This document shows positions 10,301 through 26,275 of a DNA stretch of 37,160 bases, piece by piece (positions within the stretch are counted from its first letter, which is position 1; the number at the start of each line of letters is the position of its first letter). Position numbers and translations under genes: made by a program. The notes beneath the pieces were generated by a model, which made no database searches, was not told the DNA's origin, and was given only the letters and a program-made list of their open reading frames with translations. Source of the stretch: Chromera velia (taxonomy: Eukaryota > Sar > Chromeraceae); the NCBI GenBank assembly GCA_018398765.1, contig JAHBMJ010005839.1:27417-64576 (forward strand), given 5' to 3'.

Positions 10301-13300
10301 CCTTCCTTCAGATGGACCTCAGAGGGTTCTCTCTTTGTGCGCTACTTGGAGGGAAGTGGGAGTGGCAAGGAGAGAGAGCAGACGAGGGAGAAGAGCGGAA
10401 AGATGGGTGGGGGGGGGGGTGAAGAAGAAGGGCCGCAGACACAAGGAGAAGGAGAAGGAGAAGTAGAAGGAGAAGGGGGGCTGTCCGCAGACCCAGCCGC
10501 CCCCGTGTCCCCTTCTCTAGGCCTCGCACATTCCCCCTCGGGTCTGGGAGTGTCTCTAGGAGGAGAGGGGGGCGCGTCGCCTAGTCCGAAGAGACGGCCT
10601 CTGATCCCGAGGCTTCAACTGCCCCCTTCCCCCCTTCCAAAGAAAAGCAAAGAGGTCATGGAGGCACCTCCAAAGGACGTAGCGGATCTCTCAATTCACC
10701 TGGCAGCTCTGGGTATTGCCCTCTCGGATGTTCGGAAGATTCGGTTCCGTCCGCCTTCTTTTCTCGAAAGAGTGTTGCAGCTCGTGAAGAGAGAGAGTCT
10801 CGTGCTCTGGAGACAGGCAAGGTGAGAGTGGTTCGGACTCTCTGTCTCTTTCTCTTTCTTTGTCTCTCACTCTGCGTGTGTGTCCGCGCGTGCGTTTGTG
10901 TATTTTATCCACTCCACAATATCTGCACGCGTTCATTGATCTAGACAGCTGACAGCTATTCTCAGGGAAGATACTGCCGATTGAGGACCTCATTTGACGA
11001 CCCTCCTCATTTTCTGCATGGGTTCTTCTGTCATATACTCATATTTCGGCCACACTTGCACTCTCATCAAGTTCAAAATTCCATTTTCTGCAGGCGTGCG
11101 GGGAGGCCGTCTTCCGATTACTCTTACCCTCTGGTCCTTCCTGTTATCCACTTTGGCGCGGCCATTGTGGGGGGGCTCTTGTGGTTGAATGTAGCTCGGC
11201 CCCTCTCCCCACAGGGCCTCTTTCCCCTCTCAGGTCTGTCTGTTTGCCTTTTGAATGTTGGTAGTGTGTCTGTGAAGGTCTTCTGCCTCTCTGGTCTGTT
11301 GGCTTCATCGACTTTTCCGTGAACATAGTGAAGTCTCTTTTGCTTAATTGTCGGGCCTTCTCTGTGTTCTTTGGGTTGCTTGTGTTACTGTTGAAAGGAA
11401 CGAAAGCAGCAGAGGGGGGGCACTTCATTTTTGTTGGGGAAAGGAGCTTTTTGAGCGCCCCTTTGGTATTTGTTCTTTTCACCTTTTTTGTTGCGAGTTT
11501 TTGTTATTTTTTGCTTGAAGGCCTGCCTGCGTGTCTCCCTCTCTCTCTGCACGTTATCCTGAATGTTTCCCTGATCTCCCCTTCCTTTCTGTCTGCGTGC
11601 AGGTGCGCTTTTGTTTGCGCTTCTGGTTGTGTTCCTTCTCGGAGGAGCGTCCTCTCTGCTGTTCTGCTGTGTTGGGCCCTCTGTGCGTGTGTGTGCACAG
11701 GAGGAGAGGAACGGTTCGGCCAGGGTATCTGAGAGGATGACGGCAGAGGCCCTCGTCCGTCTGGTGCTTCTCGGGGTCTGTGCAGCGATTTTCGGTATTC
11801 CATTCTTCTTCATGGTCGGTCAGCTGGGCTGGTATTCGTTTCCTCAATTTCCTTTTTACAATAAAGCAATAAAGTCAGGACTCCAGAGAGGTTGCATGAC
11901 AAGGATCGAATGGGCAAGAATATAGAAGGAGAAGCCATCAGAGAAGAATGAGAGAGAGCGGCAGAGAGCGAAGGCCTCTGTAGCGGCAGACAAAAGAAAA
12001 TGCAGACGTGTGCATGTATTCTCTGGTAATCTCTCAATGGGGTTTCTCTGGCATGTGTTGCTCCTCTCCCGTTCGGTCTGTTTTTCTCCTGCCCTTCTGT
12101 GTTCTTTCTTTCGCCCCGCCCTCCTTTCGTTCTTTGATTCTTTCTTTCTTGCTGTCGTCCTTATCTCTCTCGCCCCCCCCTCCCCCCTCTCTCTCTATCT
12201 GTGTATGTGTGTGTGTGTATGTATGTATGTATATATGTATATATGTATTAATACATATGTTTGTGTCAGGTTGGACTGGACACCTGTGGAGAAAGTGTGG
12301 CAGGGACTTTTGGGGTTTTGTTCGCCTTTCTGGGCAGTCTGTGGCTGTGTGCGTCTCTGGGCGTGTTTCTGGGCGCACTGGTGGGCAGCGTGTGCGGTTG
12401 TGTGGGGCATGCAGTGACGACGTCCTGTGTCTTGGTGTGCGCTTTTTCGATCTTTTCGGGTACGTGGGTGTGGGGGGGGAGGATGTAGTCACAGACTGGA
12501 GAAGGGGGATCCGGAACCTTTGTTCTGCATGATGCTCTCGATAAGAAGAGTGACAGAACACAGGGAAAATACATCAGAGCAGCCTTCTTCCCCCAAAAAA
12601 GAATTGATTCTTTCGAAAGGAAACGAATAGAAATGGCGTTGAACGTTCGCGATTTTCTTCTTCTTATGTTTTCGTCCCGAACGAATAAATGGACATAGCC
12701 TCAGAGAATTTCATGCCATCAATTCTAGCGTGGTGCAATGAATGCTTCGTCTAGTTTCCCCCCCAAGGCATTCAATTCTATTCTTCATGGTCCAACCACG
12801 GGTGTGATTGCACTTCAGACTGTCCCTCCCCGACACCCTCCCTCCCCCCCTCCATGCATGCACAATGCAGGGTATTCCATTCCTCGGGACCTTCTGAGCC
12901 CCTTTTCTCTGGTTCTGTACTTCGCCTCCCCCCTCCAGTGGATCCTCTCTCTCCTGAGGGTCGCACTTCTCAGGGGTGTTGTGTTGGACACCACAAACTG
13001 CACCGAAACCCAGGGGACCCTGTTGCTGCAGACTCAGAGTTCGACAGGGTCCCATCACCCCATCCTGTCTCCCCTCTACCCAGACACGACGCTAGGTTCC
13101 GATTTCTTCAGCCCGACTGCACGCACTCCCGATCGGCTCACGGGTCTGCGCAGTCTCCTGCATTGGGGACTGCAGGGTCATTTCCTCTCTCTGCGGGAGG
13201 GCTCGGGATCGTGGTCGGAGAACCAGGCAGCCCTCTCGAAGTGCTACGCCCAAGGAGACGACTGGCTGTCGAGTCCCTCGGTTGGTCTGAGCTCTTCCGG

Positions 13301-13403
13301 CACCTTTCTTGGCCTCTGTGCTGCAGTACCAGTGGGTGAATGTCTGTTTTTTGCGCTTTTTGCTTGTGCGTCATTCAGATGGAGGGTGAACTTGGTGAAG
13401 TAG
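7315..13403 (+). CDS. ABCG-type half transporter with a catalytically degenerate nucleotide-binding domain, nine exons, 1154 aa
   Basis: Inferred exons are 7315-7349, 7477-7606, 7871-8527, 9036-9964, 10183-10821, 11094-11233, 11603-11814, 12270-12459 and 12871-13403 (TAG). They join in phase to 1155 codons. An N-terminal ATP-binding fold (about residues 15-350) begins VTVEF and ETETVLKNVSACFPPGQLVLVV, as in ABCG/PDR proteins. The P-loop position reads GGTPTEARE (residues 56-64), without the lysine. The Q-loop glutamine is gone before LLTVREVL, the signature reads SQLTEGDRRR, and the switch histidine is replaced in ASCCPRP. Only the Walker B LLDEP remains. A long Gly/Ser/Glu-rich linker (about 355-740) precedes the membrane domain, which starts near FLERVLQLVKRESLVLWR and has hydrophobic segments in exons 6 to 9, including SPLQWILSLL. 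The linker makes it far longer than typical half transporters. Substrate transport is unproven; it may act as a non-hydrolysing partner. Exon 5 may contain a small intron ending at 10313. Confidence 0.82.
8558..8593. repeat. GA repeat and poly-G run with a 2-N gap, in ABCG intron 3
   Basis: GAGAGAGA passes into a run of G interrupted by two Ns at 8579-8580. The gap sits in the intron between the exon ending RRRLQ and the exon starting VGVELLDEP. Its true length may be unknown. A missing short exon is possible but not needed, since the flanking exons join in phase. Confidence 0.85.
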
Positions 13404-14300
13404 GCCTTTCTTTAAGCTAGAAAGCTAAGTGCACCAAAAATGCAGAACACTTTAGAGAACACTGGCAGGTAGGTTACACTGCAAAACGATTCGTTCTCAA
13501 GTCTAATCTGAAATTGATTATGCAGAGTATAATACTTAGTATATCTAGCACTACATAGTGTATTTGAGTGTATCTAATATATCCTACCATTGCGCTATAA
13601 ACATAACCTTGCATCAATATGAATTTTTAATGTAAACCTATTAAAGTGTTTTAAATGGAGTAATATAAGAGCAATTCAAATTTTAATTCGTGTGTGGCAT
13701 CTTATTCTATCTAATAACTCTTTACTACGAGTAAATTCAACTAAATTGCTCTCATACACTTAGCCAGACACACACAAAAATGTTTCAATTAATTGGTTTC
13801 AATTATATTCTAACTAAATCATATATAATAACTTGAATGTTATATGTTGGATTACTAGCGCGGTAAAAAGCGGTGACTCTCACTGACTCTGACTCCACAG
13901 GTAAGTCGATTCATATGTCGATTCAATCATGTATCAAAGTAGCATCCTTTAATTTGAGCTACTACTTAGTAAATAGACTAGGCTACCATATCTACTACGC
14001 TATAAGCTCCCCTGGCAGTAGAGCTCAGCATGCAGGGTTCCATGATAAGCAGGCTTTAACTAGGGCTTTAAAGAGAGTCAATGTTTACATATATATAGTT
14101 TTAGTGATTAATTTAGTTTTTCCTAGAAAGTTTTTCTCCCTAAATTTTTTTATATCTATTATTTACTATCTTATATTATATCTAATCTTATGTTGCATCA
14201 ATAAGGGCCTTAGTAAGTGCCATTATAAGGCAATCAAGAAGGCAATGTTATAGCGATTCCGGCCCTAGAAGCCAACTGAAACAATCACGGTGCACTCCAA
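13404..14300. other. AT-rich intergenic island downstream of ABCG
   Basis: Base composition drops sharply to AT-rich just after the ABCG stop. A 126-codon plus-strand frame at 13873-14253 ends in a hydrophobic Ile/Leu/Tyr-rich stretch. Its composition follows the AT content and I recognise no family, so I do not call it a gene. No terminal repeats or RNA gene are evident. Confidence 0.55.
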
Positions 14301-16810
14301 TTCGTAAGAAGCGACAGTGCCCTTTTGAGTTTTAACGACGGTACTGAATCTTGTAGAATCTTGGACTGGGTGCATGAGTCTATACATTTTGGCGCACAGA
14401 TATTAACAGAAGATGCCCGCTCATTGTTCCTAGCTTTCTCGAAAGTCAGTGTGGTCATGTGTGTGATGTGTGTGGAGAGGGAAGGGAGGAGGAGAAACAC
14501 ATTAAATAAAGTGGGCCATAAAACAGACAGACAGGAAAAAAAAGGACAGGATTGATGTGAGACACAAGAAGGAGTCGGGGAAAAAAGAAAATCTTTCTTC
14601 GATCTATTGGGGTGGGCATTGGGGCGGGCAAAAGACTAGCAACAGGATTTAACGGGGACGCATCATCGCTACGACGAGCATTATTTGCCTCCTCTTTTTT
14701 TTGCATGCGGCTTTCTGTCCTTTCCAAGAGTCTTCGTGTCTCTCTCTATGATGCAACGACTCCGTTACAAAAAGGCAGGAGGGAGAAAAAGATTTCGATC
14801 CGCGACTCGACTAGACAAAAAAGACACACAGAGTGTTGAGAGGATCGTGGCCTTTCCTTTTTCCTTCCTTTCTTTCTTTCTTTCTTTCTTTCTTTCTGTC
14901 TGTCTTTCTTTCTCTCGACAGCACGAGCCTCTTTTCTGCCTTCCTTCTTTCCTTCCCTGCTGGGAGGGCCTCTTCTTCAAGAAAATTAGGTTTTCCGTTC
15001 TTTCCTTCTGACGGAATGTATGGATGGATGCATAGAGTGGAGGAAGGAAAGAAGCAAGAGAGAAAGGAAGGAAAAAGAGGAGGTCTTCCCCCCCCTTTGA
15101 TGAAATTCACACGGTCATGCACGCCACACGACAAAGATGGATGCACACATCGCATCCCAACCACAATCAACCAACCAAGCTGACAATCACCATCCCCACC
15201 CGTGTCCCCAGCGTGGTCTTCCTTTCATTGCGTGCTCAAGTACCCCCCCGGTCATGAAAGAAGGTGCTCCTCTCGTACGAGACGAGGCGGGTTACGAGAA
15301 GATCACGCCGCCCTTTTTCAAAATGAAAAACCCGTGCAGCAAATCCACTCACTCACTCACCCAAATCAGGCACTCACCGCATGTCCAGAGCCTCCCTCCC
15401 CTCTCTTTGGGGGTGCGGTCAGCAATCAACATGCCGGATCGATGCGTGCGTCAGTCAACTTTGGATGAACCAGTGAAAGCGACTGCACCAAAGCCTCCTT
15501 CTCCCAACCTCTACCCCTTCCCCCGCACCCAAACTTCAACCACAATCAAGTCACCAATACTTGACTTCAAGGAAGAAAGAACCCGACAGACAGTACCGCT
15601 ACCTTCCCCTCCCCTGCAGGGCTGGCTGACGGGAAGAAGCAAAAGAGAATAATTTCGACAACCACCAAGGCACTCACTCGATCCCTGTCTGTTCGTCCGG
15701 AGAAGACAGCTAGGGGAATCAATCTATCAGCAATACTGTGGAAAGCTTTCTTCTTTCCCTGGCGCACGCATTCATCAAAGCAAGGAAACCTACCTCTAGT
15801 TCGACCGATTCCATGAACGCCTATGAGCACCACACAGGAGGAGGACGTGACCTTCGCGTTCACGCACGAGTGAGGACAGTTGTCAGTCTGGTCTGGTCTG
15901 TCTTTCCAGGGACCCACAACAAAATGAGACGGCGGGGCGGTTGAACGATGGGGGGCCGCGACAGGAAGGCAAAGGAGAAAAGAAGAGAGAGGGGGAAGCC
16001 AAAAAGACAACGGACACACAGCCCAACAGGAAGAAGGAAGGGATAATAGAGAGAAGAAAAGGAAGGAAGAGAGAGAGCGATCAGCATCATCAATCACAAA
16101 AGAACGGTAGGAGTAAAAGAGAGACAGACAGACTGTCTGTCTGAATGAAAAACTTTCCACTCTCCACAAGCTCCATGGAACTGAAGAACTCTTTGCCTTC
16201 GTCTCCATTGTCTCTAATGCTTCTGCATGACCTCATTCCTTGTTTTCTCTCTGAAGTTTTCCTGCCACCAAAAAGATGTCCCTCCCTACCGGTCTTCTTT
16301 CCATAAGCCTCCGTTAATCCGTCCATAGGGGGGGAGACGAATATTCAAAACAGTTAACCTTTCAAAAGCACTCACGGGAGCATGCATGAATGCATGGGTG
16401 CAAGGTCACAGACTCATGCAGACACAAAGAGAGACAGAAAACAGGCCTGTCTGCAGGCATCGCTCTCCGCACATCAGTCAAAGCAAGCAGCGAGTGGAGA
16501 TAGAAAGAAGCAAGGAAAGAAGGGCTGAAAAACAGCTCCACGAGGAAGTCAGAGAAGAGAAGAAAAAGGAGAGAACGAAACATGCACTCTCATTCGGGAG
16601 GGAAGAAAAGTCCTTCCTGGTGCACGCATCCATCCATTCATTCAGTCATTCATTCATTTGCTCTATCTGTTCCCTATCCCCCCTCACGCATCGAGAAATT
16701 CGTGAATAGACTCTCTTTCTGCATGTTTGCATGTCTCTTCGTGGTTCTGAGTCTTTGTCTGACCCCTCTCTCTCCCCTATTTCCGTCCTTTGTGGGAAGG
16801 ACTGCTCATT

Positions 16811-16841
<31 letters not shown>

Positions 16842-19800
16842 CCGGGGAGGCGAGAAAGCTGCACCCTCTTTTCTTCTCTCTCAGTGTACATGCAGAAAGA
16901 ATGAATCCAATGACACGTCACTCAAAAAACAACGACGCAAGCAACCAGTCCCCTCTTGTCTTACCTTCCATTCCATCACTGCGTGCCGCTCCGGGAGGAG
17001 AAAGGCGAGACAGAACTTTCTGTCTGGAAGGAAACCTGTGCCTTTGTGCCTTTCTCTCTCTTCAACAACAAGAAGCGATCTTATAGCTGGGCATCTTCCT
17101 CCCTTCCATGTCCTCACACAGACAGACAGACAGACAGACGGAGGCAGTGATCGAATCACCTCATTGATTGATTCCTCGGGATTCATCGATTGATCTTCCC
17201 TCTCTCTCGGCTTCTCATCCGGGGGCCTTTCTTTTCTTGCTTGTATTCTCGTTCATCTTTCTTTCTGTTGATTTCCGTCGTCTTTCTCTGGACGGAGCAA
17301 AGGCACAGCGTTGCATTGTTTGTGCCGTGGGCGTGAGCGTTACGAAAGACGGTAAGATAATTGAACGAAGTTTTTTTTTCTACACGCACAGATGGACAGG
17401 AAGGAATGAAGGAAGAAGGAGAGAAAAAAAGAGGAGAAAATTTCCTCCGCCCCTCTCTACTTACTCCTCACGTCTTGCTGTCTCCTTCCTTTCCTCCATC
17501 GATCCGTTTGTTTCAGTCTCTTTTTTTTGTTCCGCGCTCTTCCATTTTCTCGATCGACATTTTGAACAGCACAAACACGCACAGGGTAGGAAGGCGAGAC
17601 ACAATTAAGGCAGAGAAAGAAGCAACGGACCAAGGAAGGTACACGCAGAGAGTTAAGTGCATCCAGGATGCATGCATCAAGGAAGAATCCGACAGCACGG
17701 CAGGGGCTAGGTCAAGGAGGAGGCAGGCGAGCGAGAAGAGAAAGACACAGATAGAATGAAAGGGGAGAGACAGAAGGAGTGCAGCAAACATGCTTGGACC
17801 TCCATTTTCCCCGATATTCTCTCCAGACTTTACCTCTTTTCTTCCGTGTGGCTTGCTCACATTTGTGTTTCTACTCTTCAGCCCTTTCCCGCCCTTCCTT
17901 CCCACACCATCCATCCAACCAGCATGCCCAGACACACGTTTCCTCCCTCTGGAAACTTCCTGTGTTTGTTCCCGCCTTGTCTGAGGAACTTCTCGCCACG
18001 ACTCTTTCTTCATTCCCTCATAGATACCGAGTTTCCGTCTTCTCTCTTCCCACCCAACCTTGATTGAAAGTCTCACGGGGGCTCTGCATGAAACAGGCGC
18101 GTCTTTCTTTCTTTCTTTCTGTCAATAGATTGGGGAAATACCAACTAACCGACAGAAGATGAGGGAGGGGATGAAAGGGACGGTCACGAGGAAAAAATAA
18201 CAAGACGGAGATCTACTGCCGTCCTTGAGAAAGGTCGCCAACTACCAAGAGCCTTCCTTTCTTGAAAGGCCTTTCTTTCCACCCGAATGTCCATATTGTT
18301 TTCCCCTTTCGCCAATCCCCCCACCCACTTCATCCCTCCATCCAGCAGCGCCCCTCCACAAGGGCGCAACAGAACGCAAAGTGCCGGAGACATTCTGAAA
18401 AGAAATGAAGGAGGAAGGGAGAAGAAATCGGACGAACGGCGAAATTGAAAAAACTTGTACACCAAATATATTACCGTCTGGCTGTCTGTCTGCGCTTCAT
18501 GGACGGAAAAGAGAAGAATAAAAAAAGGGACTAGAGACACACCAGAGGTTGCTCGGGCAAACAAATCAGTCACAACACCAAAAGGAGGAGAGGAAGAAAG
18601 AAAGGTCGAAAGAGATCCATCCACGAAAAAGAAGCGGGCTGAAAGGCGCATGCATCCTTGTTCTGATTCTGCCCTTTCCCTAACCCCCCCCCGCCCGCCC
18701 CTGAGGTAATGCCAATCCGGCCCTTTTCCCTTCTTCATGTTGTTATCCCTGTACCTGCCAGAAAAAGGGGCACTGGGATTTTCTTGAAACACAAGACACC
18801 GAAAGAAAGGGAAAAAGAAAGAAAGAAAGAAAGAAAGAAAGAAAACACTTGCAAGAGCACTACGCGTCTCGCTTCCCTCCTCGCTGTTCGCTTTTCCCGA
18901 TTGATCTCGTCACCCACTCGCCCCTCTCCCATACCCAATTGTCAGCACTTCTGTTTTCTTCTTTGGTTTAGTGTATGAAGAACACCGTAAGTATCACCCC
19001 TCCCTCCCCCCCCCCATCCCCTTTCTTTCCCTTCCCCTATCAACTCGTAGACCCAGCTTGAACTGCCCTTTTCCTCTCCACGCATTTCTCCGGCACGTGT
19101 CTGTTGTCTTCCTGCCGGTCTTTCTGAGTCGCTTTTCCTTTCTTTTCCTTCATTCTGCCCGTCTTTAAGAGAGACCAACGAAGCATTACAGCTACAAAGG
19201 AAGAAAAAAAAGGGAGAGAGAGAATAGAAACGTGATGAAGAACAAGTCAGTCATGAAGCAAAGAGAACGAACCACTCACACCCCTCTATCGCATGCCCCC
19301 AAAATAAACCAAAACAAACACAACGAACGAATACCTTCCCTCGTTCTCTTGGGGGTATTTTCGTCTGTCTGTGTCTCTGTCTCTTTCTTTCGACGTTTTC
19401 CTGCTGACCAGTCTCTGCACCTTTCGTCTTCACTTTTCAATTGTTTCCTTCTGTCCTGCTTCTTGCTTCCGATTGTTCGTCTACATCTTTTACAGTCGTC
19501 GTCCACAATGTGATGCCCCCCCCCTGCAGGTCTGTCACGCGAATCATTCATTCACGCATCACAGGGGTGTGAGGCTCCTCCAAGGGCCGGCCAGTTAGCC
19601 ATTCCAATCTACTTGTTCAGCAGTAGCGAGTCTGTAAGTGAGGAAGTCTACGTGCAAGTCACCTACACCCCCCTTCAACCACCCAGTCCCTTCTCCTGCT
19701 TCCCTCCCCTCCCCTCCCCTCCCCACCCCACCCGCAAACAAGCGAGTGGAGTCAGACAAACAGACCTCCCCACTTCCCACATTCTCCCACTCATTCCCTC

Positions 19801-19947
19801 CCTCTCTCCTCCACATCGGTTCTGATTTTTGTGGCAGGAGGGAGTGAGGAAAAGAGCGTACATGAATGGATGCTCTGTCTGTCTGGTACGAATCGAAAAG
19901 GTCATTCATGCAGATAGAAAGACAGACAGCGCAGCAAAGAGAGAGAG

Positions 19948-19978
<31 letters not shown>

Positions 19979-19980
19979 AA

Positions 19981-20016
<36 letters not shown>

Positions 20017-20963
20017 GAAAGAAAGAAAGAAAGAAAGAAAGAAAAGAGAGAAAGAGAGGCAAATTGGAGGAAAGAACAACAGATGAACATGCACAAACAA
20101 ACGGACAGAAAAACATCACAGTCCGAGCTTAGCTCATCAAAAAGAAGGACAAATGAAATGAGTGCATGAAACATTCATTCAGGTAGGTCTCATTCTTCCA
20201 GGGCAACCCTTCGCTTGCCATGCTAAGGTGTCTCTTTTCATGTCTTTTGATGTTCTTGTCCCTTCTTCTCTTGCCTGCTCCGGACTTTGTTAAGCGGACA
20301 GAAACAGAGATGGGAGGCCGGGAGAAGCACTGACACGCACTTGATCAGAGTAAGCGAGTGGTTGGCTCTTGGCCGTCTTTCCTTCCTTTTCCTTTCCTTT
20401 GGTTTTCGTTTCTTCTTTTTCCCTTCCTGATTCTCTTTCCGTTGCCTGCCAGTGTGCGGGGTGGAAATTTTGGAATTGATAACTGTCTCTGGTGTGTTGT
20501 ATGGAGAAGGTGAAGTTACGGCTCTACTGAACAGGTGATGGAATTGGTTTGTCTCATCTCATCTCACGAGGTCAAGGAAGGCCGGCGGGAAAAGAAGACA
20601 AAGAAAAAAACCTGCGGGCGAAGCGCACTCATGGACGGCGGGAGGCGGTGGAGGGATATTTGGACCATCGCGGAGACGGCGAGGCAGTCAGTCAGTCAGT
20701 CAGTCAGTCAGTAAGCCAGCGAGTTTGCATGCAGATACAGTTGCCCTTAACTCAGTCCTGTCTTTCCTTCTCTTTCTTTCTCTCTCTTTTTTTTTCTTGA
20801 GGCTAATCGTACATGGAGAGAGAGTCGAGGCAGTCAGTTCGATTTAATTTTCGTCTCTCTATTTGTCTATGTGGCCATTCTTCGGTGCTTGTCTTGTTCT
20901 CTCTTTCTTGCTCATTTGGTCGGTCGAAACAAAGCTGGAACCTCTAAATCAAGCTTCCTTCCT
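14301..20963. other. About 6.6 kb of low-complexity, purine/pyrimidine-skewed DNA without a supportable gene
   Basis: Frames of 60 to 210 codons occur on both strands, but they consist of Lys/Glu/Arg or Ser/Phe/Leu tracts produced by GAAA/CTTT-type sequence and show no domain. Simple repeats include (CTTT)n at about 14868-14897, (GA)n at about 16816-16841, a CATT run near 16630-16657, a CAGA run near 17119-17140, (GAAA)n at about 18805-18844, a CCCCT run near 19703-19725 and a GTCA run at about 20689-20712. It lies between the 3' sides of the ABCG and kinase genes. A lineage-specific gene with tiny exons cannot be excluded by reading alone. Confidence 0.55.
19936..20056. repeat. Long (GAAA)n homopurine microsatellite
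   Basis: About 120 bases of nearly uninterrupted GAAA units with a few AAAAAG and GAGAAA variants, purine on the plus strand throughout. It generates spurious Lys/Glu/Arg frames on plus and Ser/Phe/Leu frames on minus. Confidence 0.95.
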
Positions 20964-24693
<3,730 letters not shown>

Positions 24694-25876
24694 TCGGACC
24701 TCCGATCGATGAAACTGCTTGTGTATGGGTCAAAGGGACTCTCGGTAGACAAAGCTCAACCTCAACTTGCATGGACCAACAACTTCAGTCCAAAGGCACA
24801 CGTACAGCCCGGAAGGCCGATCGTTCAGGCGGGTCTTCTAGCGCTTGCGTGGACGCACACACCCAGACAGGAAGAGATCAACGGTCTAGAGATGTGTCCA
24901 CGTACGGAAGAGAAGGAAGGACGAACAATCAACAGATTCGCCTCGCTCTTTCTGTTGTAACTGCGCAAAGGGAGAGGGAGCTGCCCTGTATCCATGAACC
25001 CCTTTTCTGAGTAAGTTTTCTCCTAGCTTTCTTCAGATCACTCGCGGCCCCGGAAAGCGAAATGTCCATCTCGGTATGAACGTCCGTCAGACTTTCCGGG
25101 GCCCTCCATCCAATAATATGTGTCCATCTTTCGCTTCCCATCTGCATGCATGACGCACGCGAAGCGTTCGAATGGCCCGGAAAGCGAACTTTTAGACACG
25201 TGACTTGTGCACGACGTACGTGAGATAAGCCATGCACGCCATGTATGAGCTTCGATAGTCTATACGAGACGAGACGAATCTTTCCTGCAGTCGCCCAAGA
25301 GCTGCGGCATACATGCCAGGGGGGCTCTTTTTTTAAAAATTATTTTTAATTGCATCATGAGTCTTAATTCTGTAATCTTCTGTATAGTCTTCTGTGATTG
25401 AGAGTTAGTGACGGTACCTGCATTAAGTACCTGTCTACGCCCACAAAAAAGTGTCGAAGATAATCGAAGACGAGAGAAAAAAAGAAATCTTAATCAAATT
25501 CTTATAATTGTTTTTTTTTTTAAATATAGATTTACAACCGTTAGAAGAAGACAAATAGACTAAAGTAGACATATTTTCTAGCATATTTTGAAAGTGACGT
25601 CACTAGGCGTCACTGTTTGTTGAGGTTTATCGAGGTTGGTTTATCATTTTTCTAGTATTTTCTGGCTATGGTAAGTTCATTGGTGATAATGCTGTGGCAG
25701 TGTCCTACAGTGTCTGACTTTCCGTTACCGTATGTCCGGTAATGCCCGGTACTAGTACCATACTGCCAGACTGCGATAGCTAGACAAACATAAAAGAAAT
25801 AAACATGAATTAATTATGTCAAACAGAAGCCAAAAGGTACCTAATGACAAAACAAATCTAGTTTTTACTTGTACGC
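24694..25876. promoter_or_regulatory. Upstream region of the MAP kinase gene and an AT-rich border
   Basis: No gene is supported. About 350-410 bases upstream of the kinase ATG there is an inverted repeat with 12-base arms (GGCCCCGGAAAG at 25046-25057 and its complement at 25092-25103). A further near-copy, GGCCCGGAAAGCGAA, lies at about 25174. An E-box-like CACGTG lies near 25198. From about 25320 to 25876 the sequence is AT-rich with poly-T and poly-A runs and continues into the retroelement. Confidence 0.4.
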
Positions 25877-25937
25877 TGTAATAGGCTACTCTGCTATTAG
25901 CCTATATTAGCCTACTGCTAATTTCTAGTGATCTCTA
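25877..25937 (+). repeat. Start of the putative 5' LTR of the outer element
   Basis: It begins TGTAATAGGCTACTCTGC and matches the segment at 37036-37106 over nearly its full length before the two copies diverge. TTAGCC words repeat within it. The remainder of this LTR, probably several hundred AT-rich bases, has no clear end. Confidence 0.55.
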
Positions 25938-26059
25938 AAAAGATTAAAAAGGAAATATTTAGAGACGAACCAGTCGAAATAATGTAAAAGATTCAAAAGA
26001 TAAAAGAAAGCTACAGGCTAAGAAATCAAAAAAATAAAAATGATTAGAATTTAGAAAAG

Positions 26060-26275
26060 GAAAGAATTGTGTACTGACATGTAAAAAGTCCTAAGTTCAA
26101 ACCTAACCTCTGCCACTTTTGCGTACGCTAACGCACGCCAACGTATGTATACTTAAAAGTTAGAAAGGACAATGCAAAACACTAACATGCAAAAGGTCCC
26201 ACATTCGAACCCAACCTCTTCCACTTTTGCACACGCTGACATACACTGACGCACGCGCCAACGCATGCTTAGTAA
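26060..26275. repeat. Two tandem copies of a roughly 105-bp unit with a tRNA B-box-like core
   Basis: Copy one lies at about 26069-26160 and copy two at about 26170-26275. Shared order is CTAACATG or CTGACATG, AAAAGTCC or AAAGGTCC, TTCAAACCTAACC or TTCGAACCCAACC, then CCACTTTTGC and ACGC-rich tails. On the minus strand the second copy contains GGGTTCGAATG, similar to the internal B box of tRNA genes. No full tRNA fold is seen, so a SINE-like or LTR-internal repeat is more likely than a tRNA. Confidence 0.55.

Noticed and set aside
13873-14253. 126-codon frame with a hydrophobic tail in an AT-rich island
   Set aside because: The Ile/Leu/Tyr/Lys content is what AT-rich DNA gives by chance; no family resemblance.
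15137-16208. Open frames of 171 codons (plus) and 213 codons (minus)
   Set aside because: They overlap, are Pro/Ser/Thr- or Ser/Phe/Leu-biased, lack any domain and follow local base skew.
18184-18792. 202-codon minus-strand frame
   Set aside because: It has no recognisable motif, contains purine-tract shadows and has no supporting splice partners.
26180-26275. A tRNA gene on the minus strand
   Set aside because: Only the B-box-like GGTTCGAAT is present; acceptor, D-arm and anticodon arm cannot be folded.
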